Assembly: GCF_001187535.1 (NCBI RefSeq)
Contig: NZ_LFIO01001065.1
Location: 186,001-250,000 of the forward strand
Length of the DNA stretch: 64,000 nt
Origin: Rhizobium ecuadorense
GTDB taxonomy: Bacteria; Pseudomonadota; Alphaproteobacteria; Rhizobiales; Rhizobiaceae
Reading direction: 5' to 3'
Below are positions 36,510 through 45,443 of the stretch, piece after piece (position 1 is the first letter of the stretch; each line of letters begins with the position of its first letter). Below the pieces are notes generated by a model. It was not told the origin of the DNA and searched no databases. It saw only the letters and a list, made by a program, of their open reading frames with translations. The translations under genes were made by a program, and so were the position numbers.

Positions 36510-37463
36510 ATGCGCCCGATTCTGCTCGCTCTTGCCGCCAGTCTGGCCCTTTCCCTGCCCGCAAAGGCTGACAACGTCACGGTCGCCGTGACGGCAATCG
36601 TCGAGCATCCGGCGCTGGATGCGGCCCGCAAGGGCGTTCTCGATGCGCTGACGGCGGCCGGCTACAAGGAAGGCGAGAACCTGAAATTCGTGTTCGAGTC
36701 GGCGCAGGGCAATCCGGCGACAGCAGCCCAGATCGCCCGGCAGTTCGCCGGCGACGAGCCGAATGTCATCGTGCCGATCTCCACGCCCTCGGCCCAGGCG
36801 GTCGTCTCCTCGACGCGTGACATTCCGGTCGTCTTCACCGCGGTCTCCGATCCGCTCGGCGCCCAGCTTGTCAAGAACATGGACAAGCCTGGCGGCAACG
36901 TCACCGGCCTTTCCGACATGTCGCCGGTCGCCGAACATCTGGCGCTGATCAAGGAAATCCTGCCCGACGTGAAAACCATCGGCTATCTCTACAATTCAGG
37001 CGAGGCGAATTCCGTTTCGCTGCTCGCCGTCTTGAAGGCCGAAGCCGAAAAGGCCGGCCTGAAGGTTGTGGAATCAGCCGCCACCAAATCGGCCGAGGTC
37101 CAGGGTGCGGCCCGCGCCCTCGTCGGCCGCGCCGATGCGATCTATATCCCGACCGACAATACGATCATCTCGGCGCTCGAAGGCGCCGTCGCGGTTGCCG
37201 AAGAGAGCAAACTGCCGCTCTTCACTGCCGATACGGATTCGGTTTCGCGCGGTTCGGTTGCCGCCCTCGGCTTCAACTATTATGATGTCGGCAAGCAGAC
37301 GGGCGACATCGTCGTACGGGTGCTGAAGGGCGAAAACCCCGGCGATATCGCGGTCAAGACCGCTGCCGGCAGCGATCTGGTCGTCAACAAGGCAGCCGCG
37401 GCCAAGATGGGCGTCACCCTGCCGGAAAGCGTGCTTTCGCGCGCCAACAAGGTCATCGAATAA
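36510..37463 (+). CDS. ABC transporter substrate-binding protein (COG2984, TrpX-like)
   Basis: A periplasmic binding protein of 317 residues with a signal peptide (MRPILLALAASLALSLPAKA). The sequence belongs to the ABC_sub_bind family: TVAVTAIVEHPALDAARKG, read as VTAIVEHPALD, VPISTPSAQAV, VFTAVSDPLGAQLV and a C-terminal NKAAAAKMGVTLP. Homologues in Firmicutes carry tryptophan or other aromatic compounds; the ligand here is not known. A textbook AGGAGG precedes ATG 36510. It is followed by its own permease and ATPase genes. Confidence 0.93.
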   Translation: MRPILLALAASLALSLPAKADNVTVAVTAIVEHPALDAARKGVLDALTAAGYKEGENLKFVFESAQGNPATAAQIARQFAGDEPNVIVPISTPSAQAVVSSTRDIPVVFTAVSDPLGAQLVKNMDKPGGNVTGLSDMSPVAEHLALIKEILPDVKTIGYLYNSGEANSVSLLAVLKAEAEKAGLKVVESAATKSAEVQGAARALVGRADAIYIPTDNTIISALEGAVAVAEESKLPLFTADTDSVSRGSVAALGFNYYDVGKQTGDIVVRVLKGENPGDIAVKTAAGSDLVVNKAAAAKMGVTLPESVLSRANKVIE

Positions 37464-37584
37464 TCGGCTGTAATGCCATCGACCATTCACATTCAGCCGC
37501 TCCCGTTTGCACGGGGGCGGCTGAAGTACTAAAAGGCTGCGGTTTCGCGACGGGCGGAACGGTAACAAAAAGGGGCTGAAAGCC

Positions 37585-38463
37585 TTGAGCCAAATCGCAT
37601 TCTGGGGGGCCGTCGAGCTCGGCCTGGTCTATTCCTTCGTCGCCCTTGGCGTCTATCTCGCCTTCCGCATTCTCGACTTTCCCGATCTGACGGTCGACGG
37701 CTCGTTTCCGCTCGGCGCGGCAGTGACCGCCGTGCTGATCATTGCCGGCGTCAATGCCTGGCTTGCGGCGGTGGTCGCGATGGCCGCCGGCGCGGCCGCG
37801 GGCATGGTGACGGCGCTGCTCAACGTGCGCTTCAAGATCCTCAACCTGCTCGCCTCGATCCTGACGATGATCGCGCTGTTTTCCGTCAATCTCAGGGTGA
37901 TGGGCAAACCCAACGTCGCTCTGATCAATGCCGATACGATGATCAGCCCGTTCTTCGGCCACGGCCTTCGCGATTTCTATGTACGGCCGCTCTTCGTCGG
38001 CGTTCTCGTGATCGTCGCCCTCGTCCTGGTCTGGCGCTTCCTCGAAAGCGATGCCGGGCTGGCGATGCGCGCGACCGGCGCCAATGCGCGGATGGCGCGG
38101 GCCCAGGGTGTCGATACCAGCCGGCAGATCTATCTCGGCATGGCAATCTCGAATGCGCTGGTGGCGTTCGGCGGTGCGCTGTTTGCCCAGACGAACGGCT
38201 TTGCCGATGTCACCTCGGGCGTCGGCACGATTGTCGTCGGTCTGGCCGCCGTCATCATCGGCGAGACATTGCTTGGTCGTCGCGGCCTGTTGATCGCGTT
38301 GATCGGCTGCGTGCTCGGCTCGATCCTCTATCGCATCGCGATCCAGCTGGCGCTGTCCAGCGACATCATCGGCCTGCAGGCCTCCGACCTCAACTTCGTC
38401 ACCGCGGTACTGGTGACCGTGGCGCTCATCCTTCCCCGTCTTCGCGGAGGGGCCGCATCATGA
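37585..38463 (+). CDS. ABC transporter permease (COG4120)
   Basis: The membrane component of the importer, 292 residues with about eight hydrophobic segments, related to the branched-chain/ribose-type permeases (LGVYLAFRILDFPDLTVDGSF at the first helices, seen here as RILDFPDLTVDGS; LRATGANARMARAQGV-like coupling loop as MRATGANARMARAQG). It begins at TTG 37585 after AAGGGG, and no ATG fits. The gap to the binding-protein gene is 121 bp. Its end overlaps the start of the ATPase gene by 4 bp. Confidence 0.93.
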   Translation: MSQIAFWGAVELGLVYSFVALGVYLAFRILDFPDLTVDGSFPLGAAVTAVLIIAGVNAWLAAVVAMAAGAAAGMVTALLNVRFKILNLLASILTMIALFSVNLRVMGKPNVALINADTMISPFFGHGLRDFYVRPLFVGVLVIVALVLVWRFLESDAGLAMRATGANARMARAQGVDTSRQIYLGMAISNALVAFGGALFAQTNGFADVTSGVGTIVVGLAAVIIGETLLGRRGLLIALIGCVLGSILYRIAIQLALSSDIIGLQASDLNFVTAVLVTVALILPRLRGGAAS

Positions 38464-39254
38464 TCAGCGTCAAGGACATCAAGGTCGTTTTCGGACGCGG
38501 TACGCCGCTGCAGAAACAGGCGCTGAACGGCGTCAGCCTGACCATCGAGCAGGGCTCCTTCGTTACCGTCATCGGCTCCAACGGCGCCGGCAAATCGACA
38601 TTGCTCGGCGTGCTCGCCGGCGACGTCCTGCCGAGTGAGGGGCAGGTGCTGATCGGCAAGAACGAGGTTACGCGCAAGTCTACCGCATCACGCGCCGGTC
38701 TGGTTGCCCGCGTCTTCCAGGATCCGCTGACGGGAAGCTGTGGCGCGCTGTCGATCGAGGAAAACCTTGCTTTGGCCGCCCGGCGCGGCGAGAAGCGCGG
38801 GCTTGCGCCAGCGCTTGGCGGCAAACGCCGGGACTATTTCAAGGAGCGGATTGCCGAACTGAACCTCGGGCTGGAAAACCGGCTGAAGGACCGCATGGAT
38901 CTGCTCTCCGGCGGGCAGCGCCAGGCCGTGTCGCTCGTCATGGCAACGCTTGCGGGGTCCGAGGTGCTGCTGCTCGACGAACATACGGCAGCCCTCGATC
39001 CTGGGATGGCCGAGTTCGTGATGAACCTTACGCAGAAGATCGTTGCCGAGCGCAAGCTGACGACGATGATGGTGACGCACTCGATGCGCCAGGCGCTGGA
39101 CTACGGCCACCGCACGATCATGCTGCATGGCGGCGAGATCGTTCTCGATGTCGCCGGCGACAACAGGAAGAACCTGCAGGTCGAGGATCTGATCGCCATG
39201 TTCCGCAAGATGCGCGGCCAGACGCTCGATGACGACGCTTTGCTGATCGGCTAA
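38460..39254 (+). CDS. ABC transporter ATP-binding protein (COG1101)
   Basis: The ATPase of the same importer, 264 residues. Motifs: Walker A GSNGAGKST, Q-loop VARVFQDP, signature LSGGQRQAVSLVMA, Walker B VLLLDEHTAALDP and the switch VTHSMRQALDYGHRTIML, seen in part. A glutamate-to-histidine-like change after Walker B (DEHTAALD in place of DEPTAALD) is normal for this subfamily. ATG 38460 overlaps the permease stop (ATGA). The 3' end is the first copy of a small tandem repeat. Confidence 0.94.
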   Translation: MISVKDIKVVFGRGTPLQKQALNGVSLTIEQGSFVTVIGSNGAGKSTLLGVLAGDVLPSEGQVLIGKNEVTRKSTASRAGLVARVFQDPLTGSCGALSIEENLALAARRGEKRGLAPALGGKRRDYFKERIAELNLGLENRLKDRMDLLSGGQRQAVSLVMATLAGSEVLLLDEHTAALDPGMAEFVMNLTQKIVAERKLTTMMVTHSMRQALDYGHRTIMLHGGEIVLDVAGDNRKNLQVEDLIAMFRKMRGQTLDDDALLIG

Positions 39255-39308
39255 GGCCGACAGCGTGCTGATCGGATAAACCGACAGCGTGATCGGCTAG
39301 GCCGACCG
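39241..39308. repeat. Three-copy 19-25 bp tandem repeat at the end of the ATPase gene
   Basis: Unit 1 (39241-39265) includes the last codons and TAA of the ATPase gene; unit 2 (39266-39289) and unit 3 (39290-39308) repeat TG(CTG)ATCGG(C/A)TA..CCGAC. Each copy keeps an in-frame-looking stop. It looks like a slippage duplication of the gene's 3' end. Confidence 0.7.
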
Positions 39309-39343
39309 TGCGCGGATCGCTTCGCGACCGCGGGATCGGCTGA

Positions 39344-39985
39344 TCATCTTGTCTGCGTGAGCAGGATCTTCGCGGCGAAGATCGAGAAGACGCCGGCGAA
39401 GGTATAGTCGATGCCGCGCAGCACCTTCCTGTTGTTCTGCAGCCAGCAGGCCAGCCGGTCGGCGGCAAGGACCACGGCGGCATTGACCGGCATGGCGAAC
39501 AGGATGAAACAAAGCCCAAGGAAAAGCAGCTTCTGCGTGACGGCGGGATCGCCGGCGCTGACGAATTGCGGCAGGAAGGTCATGAAGAAGATGATGACCT
39601 TGGGGTTCAGAAGATTGACCCAGAAGCCCGACGAGATGTTCGAAAGGGCGGTGCCTTTCTGCGCCTCGACCTTGGCGACGGTCAGCTTCGAGCCGAAGCG
39701 GATCGCCTGCATCGCGAGCCAGAGCAGATAAGCGGCGCCGCCGGTCTTCAGGATCAGGAAGGCGGTCGGCGAGGCGGTGATCAGCGCCGAAATGCCGAAG
39801 GCGACCAGCATGGTGTGAACAACGATGCCGAGGCTGGTGCCGACGACGACGAAGAGCGCGGCATTCTTGCCCTGGGCGAGCGAGCGGCTGATCGACAGCG
39901 TCATATCGGGACCGGGGGTCGCCGCGAGCAACAGCGTGGCGGCGGCAAAGCCGAGAAGCGTCGGCAGGCTGGGCAGGAAATCCAT
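39344..39985 (-). CDS. LysE/RhtB family amino acid exporter
   Basis: A membrane exporter of 213 residues with about six helices. The LysE family start is clear: LGFAAATLLLAATPGPDMTLSISRSLAQG (shown as AATPGPDMTLSISRSL), with the conserved GxxxG-rich second helix and GFWVNLLNPKVIIFFMTFLPQFV in the middle (NPK motif). ATG 39985. It is a stand-alone gene, convergent with the ABC ATPase gene. The exported amino acid is unknown. Confidence 0.93.
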   Translation of the reverse strand: MDFLPSLPTLLGFAAATLLLAATPGPDMTLSISRSLAQGKNAALFVVVGTSLGIVVHTMLVAFGISALITASPTAFLILKTGGAAYLLWLAMQAIRFGSKLTVAKVEAQKGTALSNISSGFWVNLLNPKVIIFFMTFLPQFVSAGDPAVTQKLLFLGLCFILFAMPVNAAVVLAADRLACWLQNNRKVLRGIDYTFAGVFSIFAAKILLTQTR

Positions 39986-40069
39986 GGCACACTCCGAAAG
40001 CCGGAAAGACCTGACGATCTCTTATCCGGCTTTCGGAAAATTACCAATCAAAGCTTCTGATGCCAGCGA

Positions 40070-40921
40070 TTACTTCTGTTCAAGGAAGGCCTTGAACTTG
40101 TCGGCATAGTCCTTGTGCCAGCGCGACAGCGGCGGACGATTCTCGATGATGTCGCCGGCCGCCCAGGCCATACGGCGTTCGTCGACCGGCCGGGCAACGT
40201 CGTTATCGGGGCAAAGGATATAGAAATCGCCGCGCCCGAGGCTTTCGACCATGAAGTCGACCGTCTGTTCCGGCGTCCAGGCGGCGGCCGGTTTTTCCGT
40301 GCGGTCGCCCTGGGTGAGGCTGGTGAAGACGAAGCCGGGGATCAGAAGATGGGCGGAAATCTTGCCGCCGTCGATGTTGCGAAGCTCATGCTCGAGCGCT
40401 TCGGTAAAGACCTTCACGCCCGATTTGGAGATATTGTAGGCGGGATTGCCGGGCGGCGTGGTGATACCCTGCTTGGAGCCGGTGTTGATGATCAGGCCGG
40501 GTTCGCCGTGCGACAGCATCTTCGGGCCGAAGGTGCGCGTGCCGTTGATGACGCCCATCAGATTGACCGCGAGGATATGGTCCCAGTTGGCCTGAGGGCT
40601 GAAGATCGAGGTTTCCGGGCCGATGCCGGCATTGTTCATCAGCACGTGCACGCGGCCGAAACGCTGGAGCACGGCGCGTTCGAGCGCTTCCAGCGAGTCC
40701 CTGGCTGCGACGTCGGTTTCGACCGCCATCACATCTTCCTCGCCGGCAATGGCCTTGAGCTGGTCGGCGGCCTCGGCCAGCCGATCGCCGCCGAGATCGG
40801 CGATGGCGACGCTCATGCCGCGCCCGGCGAAATATTTCGCTGCCGCCAGGCCGATGCCGGACGCGCCGCCGGTGATGACGGCAACATTGGATTTCTTGAA
40901 AATGTCTTGAATATTGGTCAC
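40070..40921 (-). CDS. SDR family oxidoreductase
   Basis: A classical short-chain dehydrogenase of about 283 residues. NAD(P) binding: TGGASGIGLAAA near residue 17; NNAGIG at about 97; catalytic Ser in INTGSKQG and Tyr/Lys in YNISKSG. GTG 40921 is preferred because GAGGAG lies 7-8 bp upstream; ATG 40942 would add seven residues. The C-terminal extension (RRMAWAAGDIIENRPPLSRWHKDYADKF, read in part) is larger than in basic SDRs. Substrate unknown. It is divergent from argG. Confidence 0.92.
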   Translation of the reverse strand: MTNIQDIFKKSNVAVITGGASGIGLAAAKYFAGRGMSVAIADLGGDRLAEAADQLKAIAGEEDVMAVETDVAARDSLEALERAVLQRFGRVHVLMNNAGIGPETSIFSPQANWDHILAVNLMGVINGTRTFGPKMLSHGEPGLIINTGSKQGITTPPGNPAYNISKSGVKVFTEALEHELRNIDGGKISAHLLIPGFVFTSLTQGDRTEKPAAAWTPEQTVDFMVESLGRGDFYILCPDNDVARPVDERRMAWAAGDIIENRPPLSRWHKDYADKFKAFLEQK

Positions 40922-41098
40922 GGGGAGCCTCTCCTCGATCATTGCTAGGACGTTGGCGAATATGGGCTCCGCTTTGCCGCTGTCAAACGCTATCGCCGCC
41001 GGTGGCGTCGCACTTGCCCTTGCGTCACGCGCCAATCTCGCTAAAAGTGCCGCGACACCGGGTTTTCGCCGGCCTTTTATGCAACGGACCTCATCACC

Positions 41099-42322
<1,224 letters not shown>

Positions 42323-42349
42323 TCACCGGTTCGCTTTCGCACCGGATAT

Positions 42350-42383
42350 GAGCCCGCCGGCATTGCCGCGCGGGCTCTTTTTT
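42350..42383 (+). terminator. Rho-independent terminator of argG
   Basis: GAGCCCGC at 42350-42357 pairs with GCGGGCTC at 42370-42377, followed by a T-run to 42383. The T-run abuts the stop codon of the PurA-like gene on the other strand. Confidence 0.85.
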
Positions 42384-43593
42384 AAGCGGCGGCGGCATCG
42401 ACACGTCGTCTGACGTCACCGCGACGCGGTCCCCAGCTTTCGGCCCACAGCGGCAGGCCAACCAGATCGGCTATCTCGGGCGCCGCCTTGGCAGGATCAA
42501 GCGGCATCACCTCTCCGCAATCCGTCACCGCAAAACCATCCTCCGCCTGATCGAGGCAGGTCACCGCCAGTCCGGCTCTGACGGCGATACCGCCGCGGTC
42601 CAAGCTCAGGTCGCGTGTTATGGCTTCACGCAACAGGCCGAGATCGAGCGGCGCGAGCCTCAGGCACCCCTGCCACTCGTTCGGTGCATTGGTGGGGTCG
42701 ACGACAATGATGCCGGGCAGTGCGGCAACTTCCCCCTTGAGGGGGCCTGCGCCGTGCCGGGTGGTGTAGCAGCGCGTCGCATAAGTTACGTCGAGCGCGG
42801 TGATGCCGGCCTCGGCGGCGATAGCGAGCATGTTGGCAAGCCCGGTATTGGAACGGGTGACGTGGGGAAACACGCCACGGTCCTGATCGAGCCCGAGGCC
42901 CTGGGCAGCTTCGAAGATGACGGTGCCGCGTTCGCACAGCCGCCGGTCGGGCCAGAGCGTGACGCGGTCGAGATAGGCGGCGCAATCGGCCTCGAAGCGG
43001 GCGATGGTGGTGTCGTCGGCCAGCGCGGCAGCCAGTTCCGCGGGCAGGGCGGTGATGCCGAGCGCGGCCAGCCGGAGAGGTACCCAGGCGTCGCGGATCG
43101 AAACAAGGCGGGTGTGCAGATCGGGGCGGAACAGATCCTTGGTCGAGAGGGCGAATTCCGGGCGCAGATTGCGCTCGATGGTCTCGCCGAAGCCGAGGCC
43201 GCAGCTGCCATGACGGGCAGCGCCGCGCGCCAGCTCCAAGGCCTGGTTGATGATGACGTCGAACGGCGTGGTGACCGGCGCCCGCGGGTCGCTGCTGATC
43301 GCGGGCTTCACCCCGAGCTGGCCGAGATCAGCCAGCTCGTCGAGCAGCAGCATCGGATGGGCGACAAAAAAGCGGCTGAAATGCGTGGCGGCCCCGGCAA
43401 AGCTGCCCGAGCCGATATGGTGGAAGACATGACGGCGGCCGGCGGGATCGACCACGGTGTGGCCGGCCTGAGCGCCGCCATTGCTGCGAACCACCAGGGC
43501 CCCCGGCGTGGCTGCGGCAAGGCGGTCGACCATCAGCCCCTTGCCTTCGTCGCCATAAAGCGCGCCGATCACGGCCTGTGCTTGGATACTCAT
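42382..43593 (-). CDS. Divergent adenylosuccinate synthetase (PurA) paralogue
   Basis: A 403-residue protein with the whole PurA architecture but diverged. Conserved: GDEGKG (14-19), the catalytic His in AGHT (43-46), GLGFGETIE (132-140; canonical GIGPAYE), FEAAQG..LDQDRGVFPHVT (227-246) and YTTRHGAGP (276-284). Changed: the canonical QW before GDEGKG is LY, and the guanine-recognition KLD is CLD (346-348). PurA condenses a purine nucleotide with aspartate using GTP. This enzyme may use another nucleotide or amine. GAGGAG precedes ATG 43593. It is 57 bp downstream of the vWA gene and probably co-transcribed with it. Confidence 0.85.
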   Translation of the reverse strand: MSIQAQAVIGALYGDEGKGLMVDRLAAATPGALVVRSNGGAQAGHTVVDPAGRRHVFHHIGSGSFAGAATHFSRFFVAHPMLLLDELADLGQLGVKPAISSDPRAPVTTPFDVIINQALELARGAARHGSCGLGFGETIERNLRPEFALSTKDLFRPDLHTRLVSIRDAWVPLRLAALGITALPAELAAALADDTTIARFEADCAAYLDRVTLWPDRRLCERGTVIFEAAQGLGLDQDRGVFPHVTRSNTGLANMLAIAAEAGITALDVTYATRCYTTRHGAGPLKGEVAALPGIIVVDPTNAPNEWQGCLRLAPLDLGLLREAITRDLSLDRGGIAVRAGLAVTCLDQAEDGFAVTDCGEVMPLDPAKAAPEIADLVGLPLWAESWGPRRGDVRRRVDAAAA

Positions 43594-43650
43594 CATTCTG
43601 CTCCTCAATGGCCCCGGAGCGATCGCGCCGGGGCAGTTAGAGTATCTGGC

Positions 43651-44553
43651 TTAGAAGAATGGCAGCAGGCGCCGCTTCGGGCGTTCGCCGATTGCCTTGG
43701 CGACGACCGCCGCCGCCGCACCCGGCCAGCTGGCGGCCACGTCGCCGGCATCCCGGCCTTCGGTGATCTCGATGATCGACACCACCAGTTCGGCGATGCG
43801 CCTGTGATCATCGAGCACGAAGGTCCGGCCTGGCAGCAACGGCTGCCAGCTCGCCAGCACCCGGTCGAGCCGCGCGGCTGCATAACCCTCGCGGATGACG
43901 ATGTGGAAGACCTCATAGGATCTCTGCGCCATCGCAAGGCATTCCCGGGCGCTCAGACCGCGCGGCGGTTCGATGCCGAAGATGCGGGCGATCTGGTCGG
44001 CGGTCAGGCCATTGTGAACCGGCTCGTCGCCGATGGTGAAGAGATAGCCTTTGCGGCCACGCCTTTCGAAGGCATCGGTCGATGTTTTGAGGGCTGCCAG
44101 AAGGTGGGCGGCGCTGTAGCTCTCGCCGTCATTGCCACCGCCATTGCCTTCCAGCCACAAGGCGCGGATCTGGCTGGCAAGCGAGATGTCGGCTTCGAAC
44201 TGGGTGGCCTGCAGCGGTGCGGTATCGGTATAGGCATCTCCGATCGCCGCCACCATGATATGCGGATCGGATACCGGCCGGCGGTCATAGATCTCCGATG
44301 TCAGGGTGATGAGCCCGCCGCGCATCAGCTCGTGGGCGATCATGCCCATCGAGCCGGTCACATCCGAGGCGAGAATAATCGGCGTCGACTGCGGATTGTA
44401 GGCGCTGTCGCGGCTCTCGCGGGTGGCAAAGCGCGCCGGATCGAACCGGGGATCGATGCCGGTGGCGCCGAATACTTCGGACCGGCTGCGGCCATCCACA
44501 TGGCGTGCATTGTAGGCCGCCCAGTCGCTTGTGCTGAAACGTCCCATACCCAT
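43651..44553 (-). CDS. von Willebrand factor A-like protein
   Basis: A 300-residue cytosolic protein (no signal peptide or helix). A vWA-like metal site is suggested by SDVTGSMG (DxTxS at 64-68, preceded by a PIILA strand), then AIGDAYTDTAPLQ (104-115), GNGGGNDGES (136-145) and FTIGDEP (172-178). The N-terminal 50 residues are a polar, family-specific head. vWA proteins often scaffold or regulate partner enzymes, here most simply the PurA paralogue 57 bp downstream. ATG 44553 has AAGGAG in front. Function not known. Confidence 0.72.
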   Translation of the reverse strand: MGMGRFSTSDWAAYNARHVDGRSRSEVFGATGIDPRFDPARFATRESRDSAYNPQSTPIILASDVTGSMGMIAHELMRGGLITLTSEIYDRRPVSDPHIMVAAIGDAYTDTAPLQATQFEADISLASQIRALWLEGNGGGNDGESYSAAHLLAALKTSTDAFERRGRKGYLFTIGDEPVHNGLTADQIARIFGIEPPRGLSARECLAMAQRSYEVFHIVIREGYAAARLDRVLASWQPLLPGRTFVLDDHRRIAELVVSIIEITEGRDAGDVAASWPGAAAAVVAKAIGERPKRRLLPFF

Positions 44554-44629
44554 GGCATCACTCCTTTGCTCGTGCCTTGGCGATAGGCTCGGGCGTCCTG
44601 CCCGCTGCCTTCGTTATCAACCATATAGA

Positions 44630-44666
44630 CTTGCAAATTGCATTTTGCAAGTTGCTATTTGCAAAT
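44630..44666. promoter_or_regulatory. Triple TTGCAA operator between the vWA and NUDIX genes
   Basis: TTGCAA occurs at 44631-44636, 44645-44650 and 44659-44664, exactly 14 bp apart. Neighbouring boxes form two overlapping 22-bp palindromes, 44630-44651 (10 of 11 pairs) and 44644-44665 (9 of 11 pairs). The third box is a perfect ATTTGCAAAT. It lies about 50 bp before the NUDIX regulator start and about 80 bp before the vWA start, as expected for autoregulation and control of both directions. Confidence 0.75.
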
Positions 44667-44717
44667 TGTCATTTTTATGATGGGCCGTTATGAGAGCCCG
44701 GAACGCTCACCAGGAAA

Positions 44718-45392
44718 ATGCCAATGGCAGAGGCTGAATTCGCCCGGCCGATCGTGACGGTCGACATCGTCTTGCTGACGCTGCACGAAGGACGACTATG
44801 CGTGGCCTTGCTGGAACGGTCCGCCCAGCCGTTTGCCGGTGTTGCGGCGCTGATCGGCGGCTATCTGCACACGGATGAGGACGCCGATGCGGAGGCGGCA
44901 GTGCGGCGCATCCTCAAGGCCAAGACAGGGCTCGAGGGCATCTTTTTCGAACAGCTTGCGACCTTTGCTTCGGCGCGGCGCGATCCCCGCGACTGGTCGG
45001 TATCGATCGCCTATTTTGCGCTGGTCCCGCAGGGAGCGTTGGAGGGCGGCGCCGGCCTGCTGGAATTGCGGCCTGTCGAGGCTGCAGGCGAGCTGCCCTT
45101 CGACCATCATAAGATCGTCGCTGCCGCGCTGGCGCGGCTGCGCGGCAAGGGCGCCTACTCGACCATCCCGGCAAGGCTGCTTCCCGAGGTCTTCACGATG
45201 TCGGAACTGCAGGCAATCTATGAAACGGTGATGGGGGAGCGGCTGGACCAGAGCGCCTTTCGCCGCAAGATCAACGATCTCGATTTGCTCGAAGTGGTCG
45301 AGGGCGAAAAACGACAGACCGAGCGGGCCCGGCGACCGACGACGCTCTATCGTCTGAAGACGCCGGTCGCTGTGTTCGATCGAAGAATTTGA
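44718..45392 (+). CDS. NUDIX-domain winged-helix transcriptional regulator (NrtR-like)
   Basis: A 224-residue protein with an N-terminal NUDIX fold (about 10-145) and a C-terminal winged helix (about 150-220; FTMSELQAIYETVMGE, QSAFRRKINDLDLLE, TTLYRLK). The NUDIX box at about 47-72 keeps the GGY start, but the catalytic REUXEE is RRILKA, so hydrolysis is unlikely and it should act as a sensor of a nucleotide-sugar-like ligand. NrtR regulators are the known precedent, controlling NAD metabolism. It is divergent from the vWA/PurA-like pair and likely binds the TTGCAA boxes. Confidence 0.85.
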   Translation: MPMAEAEFARPIVTVDIVLLTLHEGRLCVALLERSAQPFAGVAALIGGYLHTDEDADAEAAVRRILKAKTGLEGIFFEQLATFASARRDPRDWSVSIAYFALVPQGALEGGAGLLELRPVEAAGELPFDHHKIVAAALARLRGKGAYSTIPARLLPEVFTMSELQAIYETVMGERLDQSAFRRKINDLDLLEVVEGEKRQTERARRPTTLYRLKTPVAVFDRRI

Positions 45393-45443
45393 GCGCATCG
45401 GTTGCCCCGTCTCGCCAGAACGCAATGCGCTGCACCCGGGAGG

